Below, in pieces: positions 24,800-33,883 of a stretch of 64,000 nt of DNA; the first letter of the stretch is position 1, and each line of letters begins with the position of its first letter. Source of the DNA: Bacteroidota bacterium (GTDB lineage Bacteria; Bacteroidota; Bacteroidia; Chitinophagales; Chitinophagaceae); NCBI GenBank assembly GCA_029558715.1, contig JAKQEA010000047.1:1-64000 (forward strand), in the 5' to 3' direction. Under the pieces are notes generated by a model. It did no database searches. It worked only from the letters and a program-made list of their open reading frames with translations, and was not told the DNA's origin. Position numbers and translations under genes: made by a program.

Positions 24800-25618
24800 A
24801 TGATCAGATTTCCAATTGTTTTTATTTTATTTACCTGCTTGCTTTGCTCCTGCAAGGATACCCGGAAGATTCAATCGGCCATAGTAAAAAAAGATTCTGT
24901 AGCAATTGTCACCCCTCCGGTTTACAATGGCAAAGAAGACTCACTTGCTTTTATAAGAGAAAGTTATAATCATATTCTTAATCATAAAATTGACTTTACT
25001 ACTTTTTCGGCAAAGATGGATGTAGATTATGATGACCCAGATGGTAAGAAGATGGATGTAAATGCTCAGATCAGAATGTATAAAGACAGTATAATCTGGG
25101 TATCCATTACTGCGATATTAGGTATCGAAGGGTTGCGGGCATATATAACCCCCGATTCTGTCAAGTTGCTCGACAAGCAAAACAAGATTTACATTGCCCG
25201 CAGTGTAGCTTACTTACAGGAAATAACAGCTTTGCCCCTGGATCTCCCTTCCCTGCAGGACTTACTTATAGGAAACCCGGTGTTCCTTGATTCTAATATT
25301 ACATCATATAGTAAATCAACCGGATCCGTTTCTTTACTTGGAATAAACGAAATATTCAAAATGCTGATTACGATAAGCGATCCGGAGAAACTCTTACAGA
25401 GCAGTAAGCTGGATGATCTTGATGAGCAGAGAAACAGGACCAGTTATCTTACTTATTCTGATTACGAGACAAAGAAGGGAGTAGCTTTTTCCAAAAAAAG
25501 AACCATTACAGTATCGGAGAAAAAAAAGCTTGGTATTAAGCTGAATTTTAAGCAATATGAATTTAATGAAACGTTAAGTTTCCCCTTTAATGTGCCGAAA
25601 AATTATAAGTCTGAATAG
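24800..25618 (+). CDS. DUF4292 family lipoprotein
   Basis: A 272-residue protein with a lipobox (CLLCSC) and the DUF4292 pattern: YNHILNHKIDFTTFSAKMDV, DSIIWVSITAILGIEGLRAYITPDSV and ALPLDLPSLQDLLIGNPVF. It resembles LolA/LolB-like folds that bind lipid, so a role in the outer membrane is possible. It stands between dut and the EnvC-like gene, a gene order common in Bacteroidota. Function is not established. Confidence 0.85.
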   Translation: MIRFPIVFILFTCLLCSCKDTRKIQSAIVKKDSVAIVTPPVYNGKEDSLAFIRESYNHILNHKIDFTTFSAKMDVDYDDPDGKKMDVNAQIRMYKDSIIWVSITAILGIEGLRAYITPDSVKLLDKQNKIYIARSVAYLQEITALPLDLPSLQDLLIGNPVFLDSNITSYSKSTGSVSLLGINEIFKMLITISDPEKLLQSSKLDDLDEQRNRTSYLTYSDYETKKGVAFSKKRTITVSEKKKLGIKLNFKQYEFNETLSFPFNVPKNYKSE

Positions 25619-25698
25619 CCGGATAAAATTTATTTTGCATATTGCCGTTATCATATATCATTCCGCACCCTGTTTTTTTAACCCATATCCCATTTAGT

Positions 25699-27039
25699 AT
25701 GAGAAAAAAAATAGTCTTACCGTTATTGTTCATTGGATTTGCCACTTTAATTTATGGTCAACCCGATCAGGATAAATCACAGCTGGAGAAAGAAAGGCAG
25801 GAAATTCAACGGGAATTGAAAGAAATACAGAGTATGTACAATAAGGTAAAGGGGCAAACAAAGCAAACCCTTGGCCAGTTGAATATGTTAAACCGGAAAA
25901 TAAACCTGCAGGAACAATATATTGGTACCATTAATAAAGAACTAAGGTCCATTGATGATGATATTTATCTCAGTGAACTGGAAATCTACCGTTTGAATAA
26001 GCAACTGGATACACTGAAAACACAGTATGCCAGGACAATTGTATACTCATATAAGAACAGGAGTAATTATGATTACCTGAACTTTATTTTTTCTGCCGGC
26101 AGTTTCAATGATGCCATCAAAAGGGTAGCCTACCTGAAAAGCTACAGGGCATACAGGGAAAAACAGGTGAGTACAATATTAGAAACACAGCAATTAATAG
26201 CTCAGCGCAAACGGCAGCAATTGGTCAGAAAAGATCAAAAGAATGTTGCATTGCAAAGCCAGACCAAACAGGTGCAGGAACTGGCAGTGCAGAAAAAGGA
26301 AAAAGATGCAGTGGTCTCGCAACTAAAATCAAAAGAAAAGGAATTGCAGGGGCAAATAGCTTCCAAGAAGAAAAGAGACAGGGATCTTCAAAATGCAATT
26401 ACCGCCATAGTAAGAAGAGAAATTGAAGCTGCGAAGGCTAAAGCTAAAGCGGAAGCTGATGCAAAGAGAAAGGCTGATGAAATTGCAGAAAAGAAAAACC
26501 CCGAGAAACCTTCAACTACAACAGGTCCCGCTACTACCCCTGCTACAACTGGCGCCACCAGCAAAAGAAATGAAGTAACGAAGAAACCTGATAGTTATCT
26601 TGATCTTAATGCAAAAGATGTGGCTTTAAACACCAGTTTTCAGGCTAATAAGGCAAGACTCCCCTGGCCGGTTGATAACGGAGTGGTAACGCTTAGGTTC
26701 GGTAATAATAAAATTGAAAATACCCTGTTGACATTTGATAATCCCGGTCTTACTATAGCAACGCCTTCTTCAGGAGTAGCTGTAAAAGCAGTATTTGACG
26801 GCGAGGTAAGTGGCGTCTATAACCTTGGAGATGGCATGGCTATTACCATCAGGCATGGAAAATATTTTACTACTTACAGTAATTTATCCGGAGTAACTGT
26901 ATCAAAAGGGGCAACAGTTAAAACCGGACAGCAGATAGGAAGGGCCGGAAAAGACGATGATGGCAATGGAGGACAGGTTGATTTCATTCTTATGATTGAA
27001 ACAAAAAATATTGATCCCTTGCCATGGCTGCGTCGTTGA
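25699..27039 (+). CDS. EnvC-like murein hydrolase activator (coiled coil plus degenerate LytM)
   Basis: A 446-residue exported protein. After a signal peptide (cleavage near IYGQ) come long coiled coils at about 25-110 and 160-260, a Thr/Pro/Lys-rich linker, and a C-terminal LytM/M23 domain at about 320-446. The zinc-ligand positions of active M23 peptidases are lost: RFGNNK stands where HxxxD is expected and VDFIL where HxH is expected. That is the EnvC state, which activates amidases rather than cutting peptidoglycan. The start at MRKKIVLP places the signal peptide first. Confidence 0.87.
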   Translation: MRKKIVLPLLFIGFATLIYGQPDQDKSQLEKERQEIQRELKEIQSMYNKVKGQTKQTLGQLNMLNRKINLQEQYIGTINKELRSIDDDIYLSELEIYRLNKQLDTLKTQYARTIVYSYKNRSNYDYLNFIFSAGSFNDAIKRVAYLKSYRAYREKQVSTILETQQLIAQRKRQQLVRKDQKNVALQSQTKQVQELAVQKKEKDAVVSQLKSKEKELQGQIASKKKRDRDLQNAITAIVRREIEAAKAKAKAEADAKRKADEIAEKKNPEKPSTTTGPATTPATTGATSKRNEVTKKPDSYLDLNAKDVALNTSFQANKARLPWPVDNGVVTLRFGNNKIENTLLTFDNPGLTIATPSSGVAVKAVFDGEVSGVYNLGDGMAITIRHGKYFTTYSNLSGVTVSKGATVKTGQQIGRAGKDDDGNGGQVDFILMIETKNIDPLPWLRR

Positions 27040-27070
27040 TAGTATAACTGTGAAAAATCAACATATTACA

Positions 27071-27095
27071 AAGCCACGAATTTTCGTGGCTATGT
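27071..27095. terminator. Hairpin between the EnvC-like gene and bshA
   Basis: AGCCACGAA / TTCGTGGCT lies between two converging genes. The T run after it is interrupted, so termination strength is uncertain. Confidence 0.55.
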
Positions 27096-27097
27096 TG

Positions 27098-28216
27098 TTA
27101 TAGAAATTTTTCATATAATTTTTCGTATAGGGGTACGATATTATGTATATCAAATTTCTTTGCATGTGCCGCGGCTCTTTCCTTAAACCCTTTTAATATC
27201 TCATCATTCTGCAAGATGGATAAAGCCTGCTTGCTCATAGTGTCTACTTCGCCTACATCAGCCATATAACCTGTTTCTCCCGGAATATTTATTTCGCCAA
27301 GGCCACCTGCATTGGTAGAGATAACCGGTACACCGGCCGCCATTGCTTCCAACGCAGCCAAACCAAAACTCTCATACTCTGATGTTAGCAGGAAGAGGTC
27401 TGCGATTGCAAGTATATCTTCCATTTGTTCCTGTTTGCCCACAAAGCGTATCTCATCACATACTCCCAGTTCGCGGCTCAGATCTTCCGCTGTACTTCTT
27501 TCTGGTCCGTCGCCAACAAATAATAGCTTTGAGGGTATTTGTTTATTCACTTCTGCAAAGATCTTTACCACATCCTGTACTCTCTTTATTTTCCTGAAAT
27601 TGGAGGCATGGAGAAGGATTCTTTCTCCATTTGGGGCTATTACTTTTCTGAATGCATCAATCGGTTTTCTGCTGAAACGGCTAACATCAACAAAATTGAC
27701 AATTACTTCGATCTCTTTCGTGATATGAAAATGCTTGAATGTCTCATCCCGGAGATTTTGTGATACAGCCGTGATAGCATCGCTTTCATTAATGGAAAAA
27801 GTTACTACAGGTGCATAGGTTTTATCTCTTCCAACCAACGTTATATCTGTTCCATGCAGAGTGGTGATAACAGGAATATTCTTACCCTCTTTTTTTAAGA
27901 TCTGCTTGGCCATATAAGCTGCTGATGCATGAGGAATGGCATAATGCACATGCAGCAGATCAAGATCATTGTTTTTGATTACATCCACCATAGTACTGGC
28001 CAGTGCTGTCTCATAAGGAGGATAGTCAAACAACGGATAGGTAGGCACCTGTACTTCATGATAAAGTATATTGGGCGTAAACCCACCTAATCTTACAGGC
28101 TGCTGATAAGTAATAAAATGAACGAGGTGGCCTTTCTGGGCCAGGGCTTTACCCAGTTCTGTGGCCAGCACACCTGAACCTCCAAACGTAGGGTAGCAAA
28201 CAATACCAATTTTCAT
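27098..28216 (-). CDS. bshA: N-acetyl-alpha-D-glucosaminyl L-malate synthase (bacillithiol synthesis)
   Basis: A GT4 glycosyltransferase that joins UDP-GlcNAc to L-malate in the first step of bacillithiol synthesis. The signature MKIGIVCYPTFGGSGVLATELG opens the protein, followed by HVHYAIPHA, TTLHGTDITLVG, the FVDVSRF segment and the GT-B donor site SEYESFGLAALEAMAAGVPVI. Length of 372 is typical. Its presence tells which low-molecular-weight thiol this cell uses, relevant to the persulfide dioxygenase and 1-Cys peroxiredoxin. Confidence 0.93.
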   Translation of the reverse strand: MKIGIVCYPTFGGSGVLATELGKALAQKGHLVHFITYQQPVRLGGFTPNILYHEVQVPTYPLFDYPPYETALASTMVDVIKNNDLDLLHVHYAIPHASAAYMAKQILKKEGKNIPVITTLHGTDITLVGRDKTYAPVVTFSINESDAITAVSQNLRDETFKHFHITKEIEVIVNFVDVSRFSRKPIDAFRKVIAPNGERILLHASNFRKIKRVQDVVKIFAEVNKQIPSKLLFVGDGPERSTAEDLSRELGVCDEIRFVGKQEQMEDILAIADLFLLTSEYESFGLAALEAMAAGVPVISTNAGGLGEINIPGETGYMADVGEVDTMSKQALSILQNDEILKGFKERAAAHAKKFDIHNIVPLYEKLYEKFL

Positions 28217-28333
28217 AATTCAAAAATTCAAAGGACGTCTAAGGTAACGGTTTTAGACGGGTTTGGTTTACCACTCATCTTAAATAATTATCTTCATTTC
28301 TGATTTCAATTAGTTTTAATAAAATTCAGGCTC

Positions 28334-29737
28334 ATGCGAAAACTACCATTTCTGTTATTGTTTGCTTTTACTGTTCAAATTTCCTTTGCCCAGACGGAAG
28401 ACTCAATTTTCATTAAGCGTATTTCAGATGAAATACTGACAAATGGAAAGGCCTATGAGAACCTGAGGCATTTAACAAAAAAAATAGGTGCAAGACTGGC
28501 AGGCTCACCCGGTATGGTAAAATCAGAACAGTGGGGACTGAAAGTTATGCAGGAAAGTGGTGCACATAAAGCCTGGATGCAGGAATGTATGGTGCCGCAT
28601 TGGGTGAGGGGCGGAAAGGATATTGCCAGCGCTGCCTACATACCTGAAAGGGGGGAAGTAAAAAGCGGCCCTTATCCAACATCAGTTAAGAAAGAACTGG
28701 ATATAATTGCGCTTGGCAACTCTGTAGGTACAGGCAACAATACTCTTACAGAACAAGTAGTATTAGTTAACTCTTTTGATGAACTGGAAAAAAAGAAGGA
28801 AGAAGTAAAGGACAAGATTGTTTTTTATAATTATAAGTTCAATCCAACTTATATTAATACATTTTTATCTTACCGGGATGCTGGGCAATACCGTGGGCAA
28901 GGTCCAAGCCGTGCAGCAAAGTATGGAGCAAAGGCTGTAATTGTAAGAAGCATGAGTCATGCTGCCGATAATCATCCCCACACCGGAGCAATAAGATATG
29001 ACAGTGCTTACGCAAAAATCCCGGCTGTTGCCATTGGACTGCAAGACGCTGACTGGTTGAGCGAGCAATTGCAAAAGCGAAATGTGATGGTAACTCTTAA
29101 AACAAATGGCCATTTCCTGCCCGATACAATCGGACATAACATTATTGGAGAATTAAGAGGTACAGAATTTCCCGATGAAATAATTACTGTTGGTGGCCAC
29201 TTAGATAGCTGGGATAATTGTGAAGGCGCCCATGATGATGGGGCCGGCTGTGTACAGACAATTGAAATGCTCAGGGCATTTAAAGCCATTGGATATAAAC
29301 CTAAGCGAACAATTCGTTTTGTGTTATTTGCAAACGAAGAAAATGGTTTAAGAGGTGGAAATAAATATGCTGAGGAAGCAAAAGCAAAGAATGAAAAACA
29401 TATTCTCGCTATGGAAAGTGATGCTGGTGGGTTTACGCCGAGGTCATTGGGCTTTAGTGGAAGCGATGTACAATATGAAAAAGTACTTTCCTGGAAAGCA
29501 TTGATAGCTCCTTATGGCTGCACAGAAATTAATAAAGGCGGCGGCGGTGCTGATATTGGTCCTTTAAACAGAGCTTTAAAAACACCAACGGCCAGCCTGA
29601 ATCCTGATAGCCAACGCTACTTTGATATTCACCATGCCCGGAGTGATGTATTCGAAGCAGTAAACAAAAGGGAACTTGAATTGGGTGCGGTGAATATGGC
29701 TGCCTTTATATACCTGGTTGATAAATATGGCTTGTAG
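28334..29737 (+). CDS. Exported M28 family zinc peptidase
   Basis: A 467-residue M28 aminopeptidase or carboxypeptidase-Q-like enzyme with a signal peptide ending near SFAQ. Metal ligands are seen in GGHLDSWDNCEGAHDDGAG (His and Asp), ANEENGLRG (Glu pair), ESDAGG (Asp) and DIHHARSDVFE (His). A PA-type insert lies before the catalytic core. It has no operon partner; the stop is 3 nt from the end of the converging argH. Confidence 0.9.
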   Translation: MRKLPFLLLFAFTVQISFAQTEDSIFIKRISDEILTNGKAYENLRHLTKKIGARLAGSPGMVKSEQWGLKVMQESGAHKAWMQECMVPHWVRGGKDIASAAYIPERGEVKSGPYPTSVKKELDIIALGNSVGTGNNTLTEQVVLVNSFDELEKKKEEVKDKIVFYNYKFNPTYINTFLSYRDAGQYRGQGPSRAAKYGAKAVIVRSMSHAADNHPHTGAIRYDSAYAKIPAVAIGLQDADWLSEQLQKRNVMVTLKTNGHFLPDTIGHNIIGELRGTEFPDEIITVGGHLDSWDNCEGAHDDGAGCVQTIEMLRAFKAIGYKPKRTIRFVLFANEENGLRGGNKYAEEAKAKNEKHILAMESDAGGFTPRSLGFSGSDVQYEKVLSWKALIAPYGCTEINKGGGGADIGPLNRALKTPTASLNPDSQRYFDIHHARSDVFEAVNKRELELGAVNMAAFIYLVDKYGL

Positions 29738-29740
29738 AAG

Positions 29741-31072
29741 TCATTTAAGCAGGCTGTTAATGGCAGCCTGAACAGTTGCGAAAGGAAATGAATTGATCGT
29801 CTTTTGCATCTGTTTTCTTATTTCTGCTGTACAAAGATTACCTGTGCTGCCTTCATGTGTGTGGTTGATATTGGTATTATAAGTGAATTTTCCTGCTTCA
29901 ATATCCAATCCCACTTTTTTATAGGCATCTCTGAAAGGCATTCCGTCATTAACCAGTTTATTCACTTCTTCCACACTGAAGAGGTATTTGTATTTCTCAT
30001 CGGAGAGGATATCTTTTTTGATTTCAATATTCGACAACATTAGTCCTGTCATTTCAATGCAATCACCAAGTATTTTAAATGATGGAAACAAATGCTCTTT
30101 CAGTAACTGAAGGTCCCGGTGATAACCAGAAGGAAGATTAGTGGTCATCATAATAATCTCATTGGGTAGTGATTTGATTCGATTGCAATGTGAACGGATC
30201 AATTCAAATACATCCGGGTTCTTTTTATGCGGCATGATACTGCTGCCGGTGGTCAATTCTGCAGGGAAACTAATAAATCCGAAATTCTGGTTCAGGTACA
30301 GGCAGGCGTCCATACTTAGCCTTGCCAGTGTGTCGGCTACATTTGCCAGCGACTGGGCTACGATTCGTTCAGCTTTACCTCTTCCCATTTGTGCATACAC
30401 AACATTATAATTCAAATCTTCAAAACCAAGCAGTTTTGTGGTAATGCTTCGGTTGATTGGAAAAGAGGAGCCATAACCTGCCGCAGATCCTAAAGGATTT
30501 TTATTGACAACATCATAAGCTGCTTTTATGGTTATAATATCATCAACTAAGCCTTCTGCATAGGCACCAAACCATAGGCCAAATGAGGAGGGCATGGCTA
30601 ATTGCAAATGTGTATAACCGGGTAACAGATGGTCTTTATACTTTTCGCTTTGTGTTTGGAGCAAATCAAAGAGCGGTTGAATTTTTTTTACCAATTCTTC
30701 CAATTCATTCCGGAGAAACAATTTTACGTCAACAAGCACCTGATCATTGCGGCTGCGGGCAGAATGTATTTTTTTGCCTGTGTCGCCCAATTTTTGCGTC
30801 AACAATAACTCTACTTGTGAATGAATATCTTCCACATCCTCCTGTAGTTTGAATTCCCCTCTTTGTATCTGTTGATAAATATTCTTTAGTTCTTTCTGTA
30901 ATTGCGATAATTCATCTTTGGTCAGTAATCCAACTGATTCCAGCATTTCTATATGAGCCAGTGAGCCAAGTACATCAAATGCAGCCAGGTATATATCCAT
31001 CTCCCTGTCTTTTCCAACAGTAAATGTTTCCACTTCCTTTAATGAGGTTTTATCTTTTTGCCACAATTTCAT
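29741..31072 (-). CDS. argH: Argininosuccinate lyase
   Basis: Final step of arginine synthesis: argininosuccinate to arginine and fumarate. The fumarase/aspartase-superfamily signature GSSIMPHKKNPD and the SARSRNDQV and GYTHLQLAMPSSFG motifs are clear. Last gene of the eight-gene arginine operon; it overlaps the deacylase gene by 4 nt, so the two are translationally coupled. Confidence 0.96.
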   Translation of the reverse strand: MKLWQKDKTSLKEVETFTVGKDREMDIYLAAFDVLGSLAHIEMLESVGLLTKDELSQLQKELKNIYQQIQRGEFKLQEDVEDIHSQVELLLTQKLGDTGKKIHSARSRNDQVLVDVKLFLRNELEELVKKIQPLFDLLQTQSEKYKDHLLPGYTHLQLAMPSSFGLWFGAYAEGLVDDIITIKAAYDVVNKNPLGSAAGYGSSFPINRSITTKLLGFEDLNYNVVYAQMGRGKAERIVAQSLANVADTLARLSMDACLYLNQNFGFISFPAELTTGSSIMPHKKNPDVFELIRSHCNRIKSLPNEIIMMTTNLPSGYHRDLQLLKEHLFPSFKILGDCIEMTGLMLSNIEIKKDILSDEKYKYLFSVEEVNKLVNDGMPFRDAYKKVGLDIEAGKFTYNTNINHTHEGSTGNLCTAEIRKQMQKTINSFPFATVQAAINSLLK

Positions 31073-32139
31073 ACTACCTGGTTTAAAAGCTGTATATATA
31101 ATTCAATTCCCTGCTGTATTTCGTTGATATAAATATACTCATTGGCTGTATGACTTCTGGCAGAATCTCCCGGACCCATTTTCAACGCTGGAAAAGGCAT
31201 TAATGCTTTGTCTGAAGTAGTAGGGGAGCCATAGTAAGTTCTGCCAAGATTTAATCCTGCCTTCACTAAAGGATGGTCTAAGGCAATTGAGGTAGAACGT
31301 AGTCTTGTGCTCCTTGGATTTACCTCACACAGAACATTGGCTTTAATAATATCAACCACTTCTTCAAAGCTGTATAATTCATTTATCCTTGTGTCCACTA
31401 CAAATTTGCATACAGCCGGAACAACATTGTGTGCTTTATTTTCTGTTTCAATAACTGTTACATTCATCTTGGAAGGTCCAAGAAGGTCAGATACTTTTTC
31501 GAAATGAAAATTTTGGAACCATTCAATATCCTTCAACGCTTTGTAAATGGCATTTTCACCTTCATTGCGGGCAGCATGTCCTGCTTTTCCATGACTGATG
31601 CAATCCAGCACCATTAACCCTCTTTCAGCTACAGCCATTTGCATCTGTGTAGGTTCGCCAACAATGGCACAGTCAATCGTTGGTAAGTAGGGTAGTGTAT
31701 ATTCTATACCACCAGTACCGCTGATCTCTTCTTCAGCAGTAGCAGCAATTATAATATTATATTTTAAATCCTGCTTGTCGTAGAAATAAAGAAAAGTAAC
31801 TATCAGTGAAACCAGGCAACCACCGGCATCATTACTTCCGAGACCAAAAAGTTTTCCATCTTCAACAACAGGCGAGAAAGGGTCTTTGGTATATTGGAAA
31901 TTGGGTTTTACTGTGTCGTGATGAGAATTAAGGAGGATTGTTGGTTTTTTCTCATCAAAATATTTGTTTAGGGCAAATACATTATTGCCAACTCTTGTAT
32001 GTTCAATCCCCTTTGCTCCTATGAAGCGGCAGAGTATTCCGGCTGTCTGGTCTTCTTCTTTGCTGAATGAAGGAGTAGCGATCAGTTCTTTCAACAACTC
32101 AACTGCTTCGTTTTGTAATATGTAAATTTCTTTATTCAT
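31069..32139 (-). CDS. argE: M20 family N-acyl-citrulline/ornithine deacylase
   Basis: Zinc hydrolase of the M20 family. NSHHDTV gives the first metal His-Asp, GLGSNDAGGC the bridging Asp, and ATAEEEISG the catalytic Glu pair; SHGKAGHAAR is the dimerisation-domain His motif. In this operon the carbamoyltransferase acts on N-acyl-ornithine, so the natural substrate is probably N-acylcitrulline rather than N-acetylornithine. Acetyl or succinyl cannot be settled from sequence. Confidence 0.88.
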   Translation of the reverse strand: MNKEIYILQNEAVELLKELIATPSFSKEEDQTAGILCRFIGAKGIEHTRVGNNVFALNKYFDEKKPTILLNSHHDTVKPNFQYTKDPFSPVVEDGKLFGLGSNDAGGCLVSLIVTFLYFYDKQDLKYNIIIAATAEEEISGTGGIEYTLPYLPTIDCAIVGEPTQMQMAVAERGLMVLDCISHGKAGHAARNEGENAIYKALKDIEWFQNFHFEKVSDLLGPSKMNVTVIETENKAHNVVPAVCKFVVDTRINELYSFEEVVDIIKANVLCEVNPRSTRLRSTSIALDHPLVKAGLNLGRTYYGSPTTSDKALMPFPALKMGPGDSARSHTANEYIYINEIQQGIELYIQLLNQVV

Positions 32140-32917
32140 TTATTATTGTCGTTCCTGAAGAGCCATTGATCAGTTCTTTCAGATTTTCTGCTTTGCCAAT
32201 GATTACTTTATCAACGCCACTTTTCAGAGCGGCAAATGCATTATCCAATTTTGGGATCATGCCCGCAAATATTTTATTTTTTGACTTCAATTGCTGGTAA
32301 TTAGATGGTTTTATTTCCGGAATGACTGTTGTGTCATCATTGGCATCCAGCAGCACACCACTCTTCTCAAAGGAATAGATAAGCTGGACATCATAGAGCT
32401 CACTCATTCCCCTGGCAATCTCCTGGGCAATGGTATCTGCATTCGTATTCAGCAGCTGTCCCTGCTGATCATGAGTAATGGGTGCAAACACAACTGCAAT
32501 ATTCTTCTCCAGCAGGCCGCTGATAAGTTCAGTATTGATCGCATCCACATCACCTACAAATCCATAATCGAGGACAGGGTGTTGCCTTTTATGCGCCAGT
32601 ATTGCATCACCATCTGCCCCGCAAAGACCCATTGCATTACAATTATTGGCCTGTAGTCCTGCGACAATATTCTTATTAATGAACCCGGCATAGACCATCG
32701 TAACAATTTTCAGCGTCTCCGCATCGGTAATTCTTCTGCCATCAACCAATTGTTGTTCGATACCTAACTTCTCGGCCAGCCTGGTGGCAAGTTTACCGCC
32801 ACCGTGTACCAATATCTTTTTTTCTTCGATAGAGGCAAATTCTTTTAAGAATGAAGCCAGCTTCGCTTCATCATCAATGATGTTTCCGCCAATTTTTATG
32901 ACATATAGTTTAGCCAT
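32132..32917 (-). CDS. argB: Acetylglutamate kinase
   Basis: Amino-acid kinase that phosphorylates N-acyl-glutamate. It shows KIGGNIIDD, LVHGGGK, VDGRRITD and a C-terminal GGMIPK-like segment (FAGMIPKLDNAFAALKSGV). Length of 261 fits the family. It overlaps both neighbours by 8 nt. The N-terminal helix of arginine-inhibited hexameric kinases is missing, so feedback inhibition may act elsewhere, such as the GNAT enzyme or leader RNA. Confidence 0.94.
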   Translation of the reverse strand: MAKLYVIKIGGNIIDDEAKLASFLKEFASIEEKKILVHGGGKLATRLAEKLGIEQQLVDGRRITDAETLKIVTMVYAGFINKNIVAGLQANNCNAMGLCGADGDAILAHKRQHPVLDYGFVGDVDAINTELISGLLEKNIAVVFAPITHDQQGQLLNTNADTIAQEIARGMSELYDVQLIYSFEKSGVLLDANDDTTVIPEIKPSNYQQLKSKNKIFAGMIPKLDNAFAALKSGVDKVIIGKAENLKELINGSSGTTIINE

Positions 32918-33881
32918 TGCTTCTTAGTATCTCAGCCAGTACTGCCTGTGCAGCCCAAACTCTGTTTGATGCTTCTTGTGTAACAATACTATTAGGGCCA
33001 TCCAGAATTTCGTCACTCAGTTCCACATTTCTTCTTACTGGCAGACAGTGCATCACTTTCGCATTGTTGGTCAGCTCCAGTTTTTTATTGGTCAGCATCC
33101 ATTTTGGATCGCTTTCATAGATCTTTCCGTAATCATTATAAGTGCTCCAGTTCTTTACATAAACAAAGTCTGCATCTTTCAATGCTTCATTTTGATTATG
33201 AGTAATGATAGCCCCTTTTGTAAATTCCTCACTCAGCTCATAATCCTCAGGATGAGTGATGACAAACTCTGCTTTGCCCCATGCATTTACCCATTGAGAA
33301 AAACTATTGGCCACACATTGGGGTAGCGGTTTTACATGCGGAGCCCATGTCAGCACAATCTTTGGTTTGCTCACAATCCCGGAAGGAGAGTTTAGCAAAG
33401 CCTCCCGGATGGTTATAATATCAGTTAATGATTGCAACGGATGAAGTGTTGCACTTTCCAGGCTTACTACAGGGATACCAGCATATTTAATAAACTGTTT
33501 AATGTACAGTTCACTATAGTCATCATCCCTGTTTTTTAGTGAAGGAAATGTTCTGATGGCAAGGATATCAAAATACTTTCCAAAAACGGGTGCTGCATCT
33601 TTAACATGTTCAACCGTTGTACCACTCATAATGGCTTCTTCTTCAAATTCAAGCATCCATCCTTCGCTTCCTACGTTAAAGATAATGGGTTCCATTCCCA
33701 GGTTTTGCGCAGCGATTTGTGTACTCAATCTTGTTCGCATACTGGGATTGAGAAATAAACAACCAATACGTTTATTGGTTCCGAGTGATTTATCTGTGAA
33801 TGGATTTGCTTTATAAGCCAGGGCCTTTTGCACCAGGGCATCAATATTATTTACATCATGAACAGATACAAAATTTTTCAT
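32910..33881 (-). CDS. argF': N-acyl-ornithine carbamoyltransferase (acetyl- or succinyl-type)
   Basis: Transcarbamylase family. The carbamoyl-phosphate loop is NPSMRTRLSTQ where classical ornithine enzymes have STRT, marking the N-acyl-ornithine subgroup of Bacteroidota and Xanthomonas. Downstream HPLQSLTDI and HCLPVRRN are also typical. In characterised enzymes Glu or Pro just before a conserved Glu-His separates acetyl from succinyl specificity. If I align GTTVEH correctly, that position is Val here, so specificity is open. Confidence 0.9.
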   Translation of the reverse strand: MKNFVSVHDVNNIDALVQKALAYKANPFTDKSLGTNKRIGCLFLNPSMRTRLSTQIAAQNLGMEPIIFNVGSEGWMLEFEEEAIMSGTTVEHVKDAAPVFGKYFDILAIRTFPSLKNRDDDYSELYIKQFIKYAGIPVVSLESATLHPLQSLTDIITIREALLNSPSGIVSKPKIVLTWAPHVKPLPQCVANSFSQWVNAWGKAEFVITHPEDYELSEEFTKGAIITHNQNEALKDADFVYVKNWSTYNDYGKIYESDPKWMLTNKKLELTNNAKVMHCLPVRRNVELSDEILDGPNSIVTQEASNRVWAAQAVLAEILRSNG

Positions 33882-33883
33882 TC

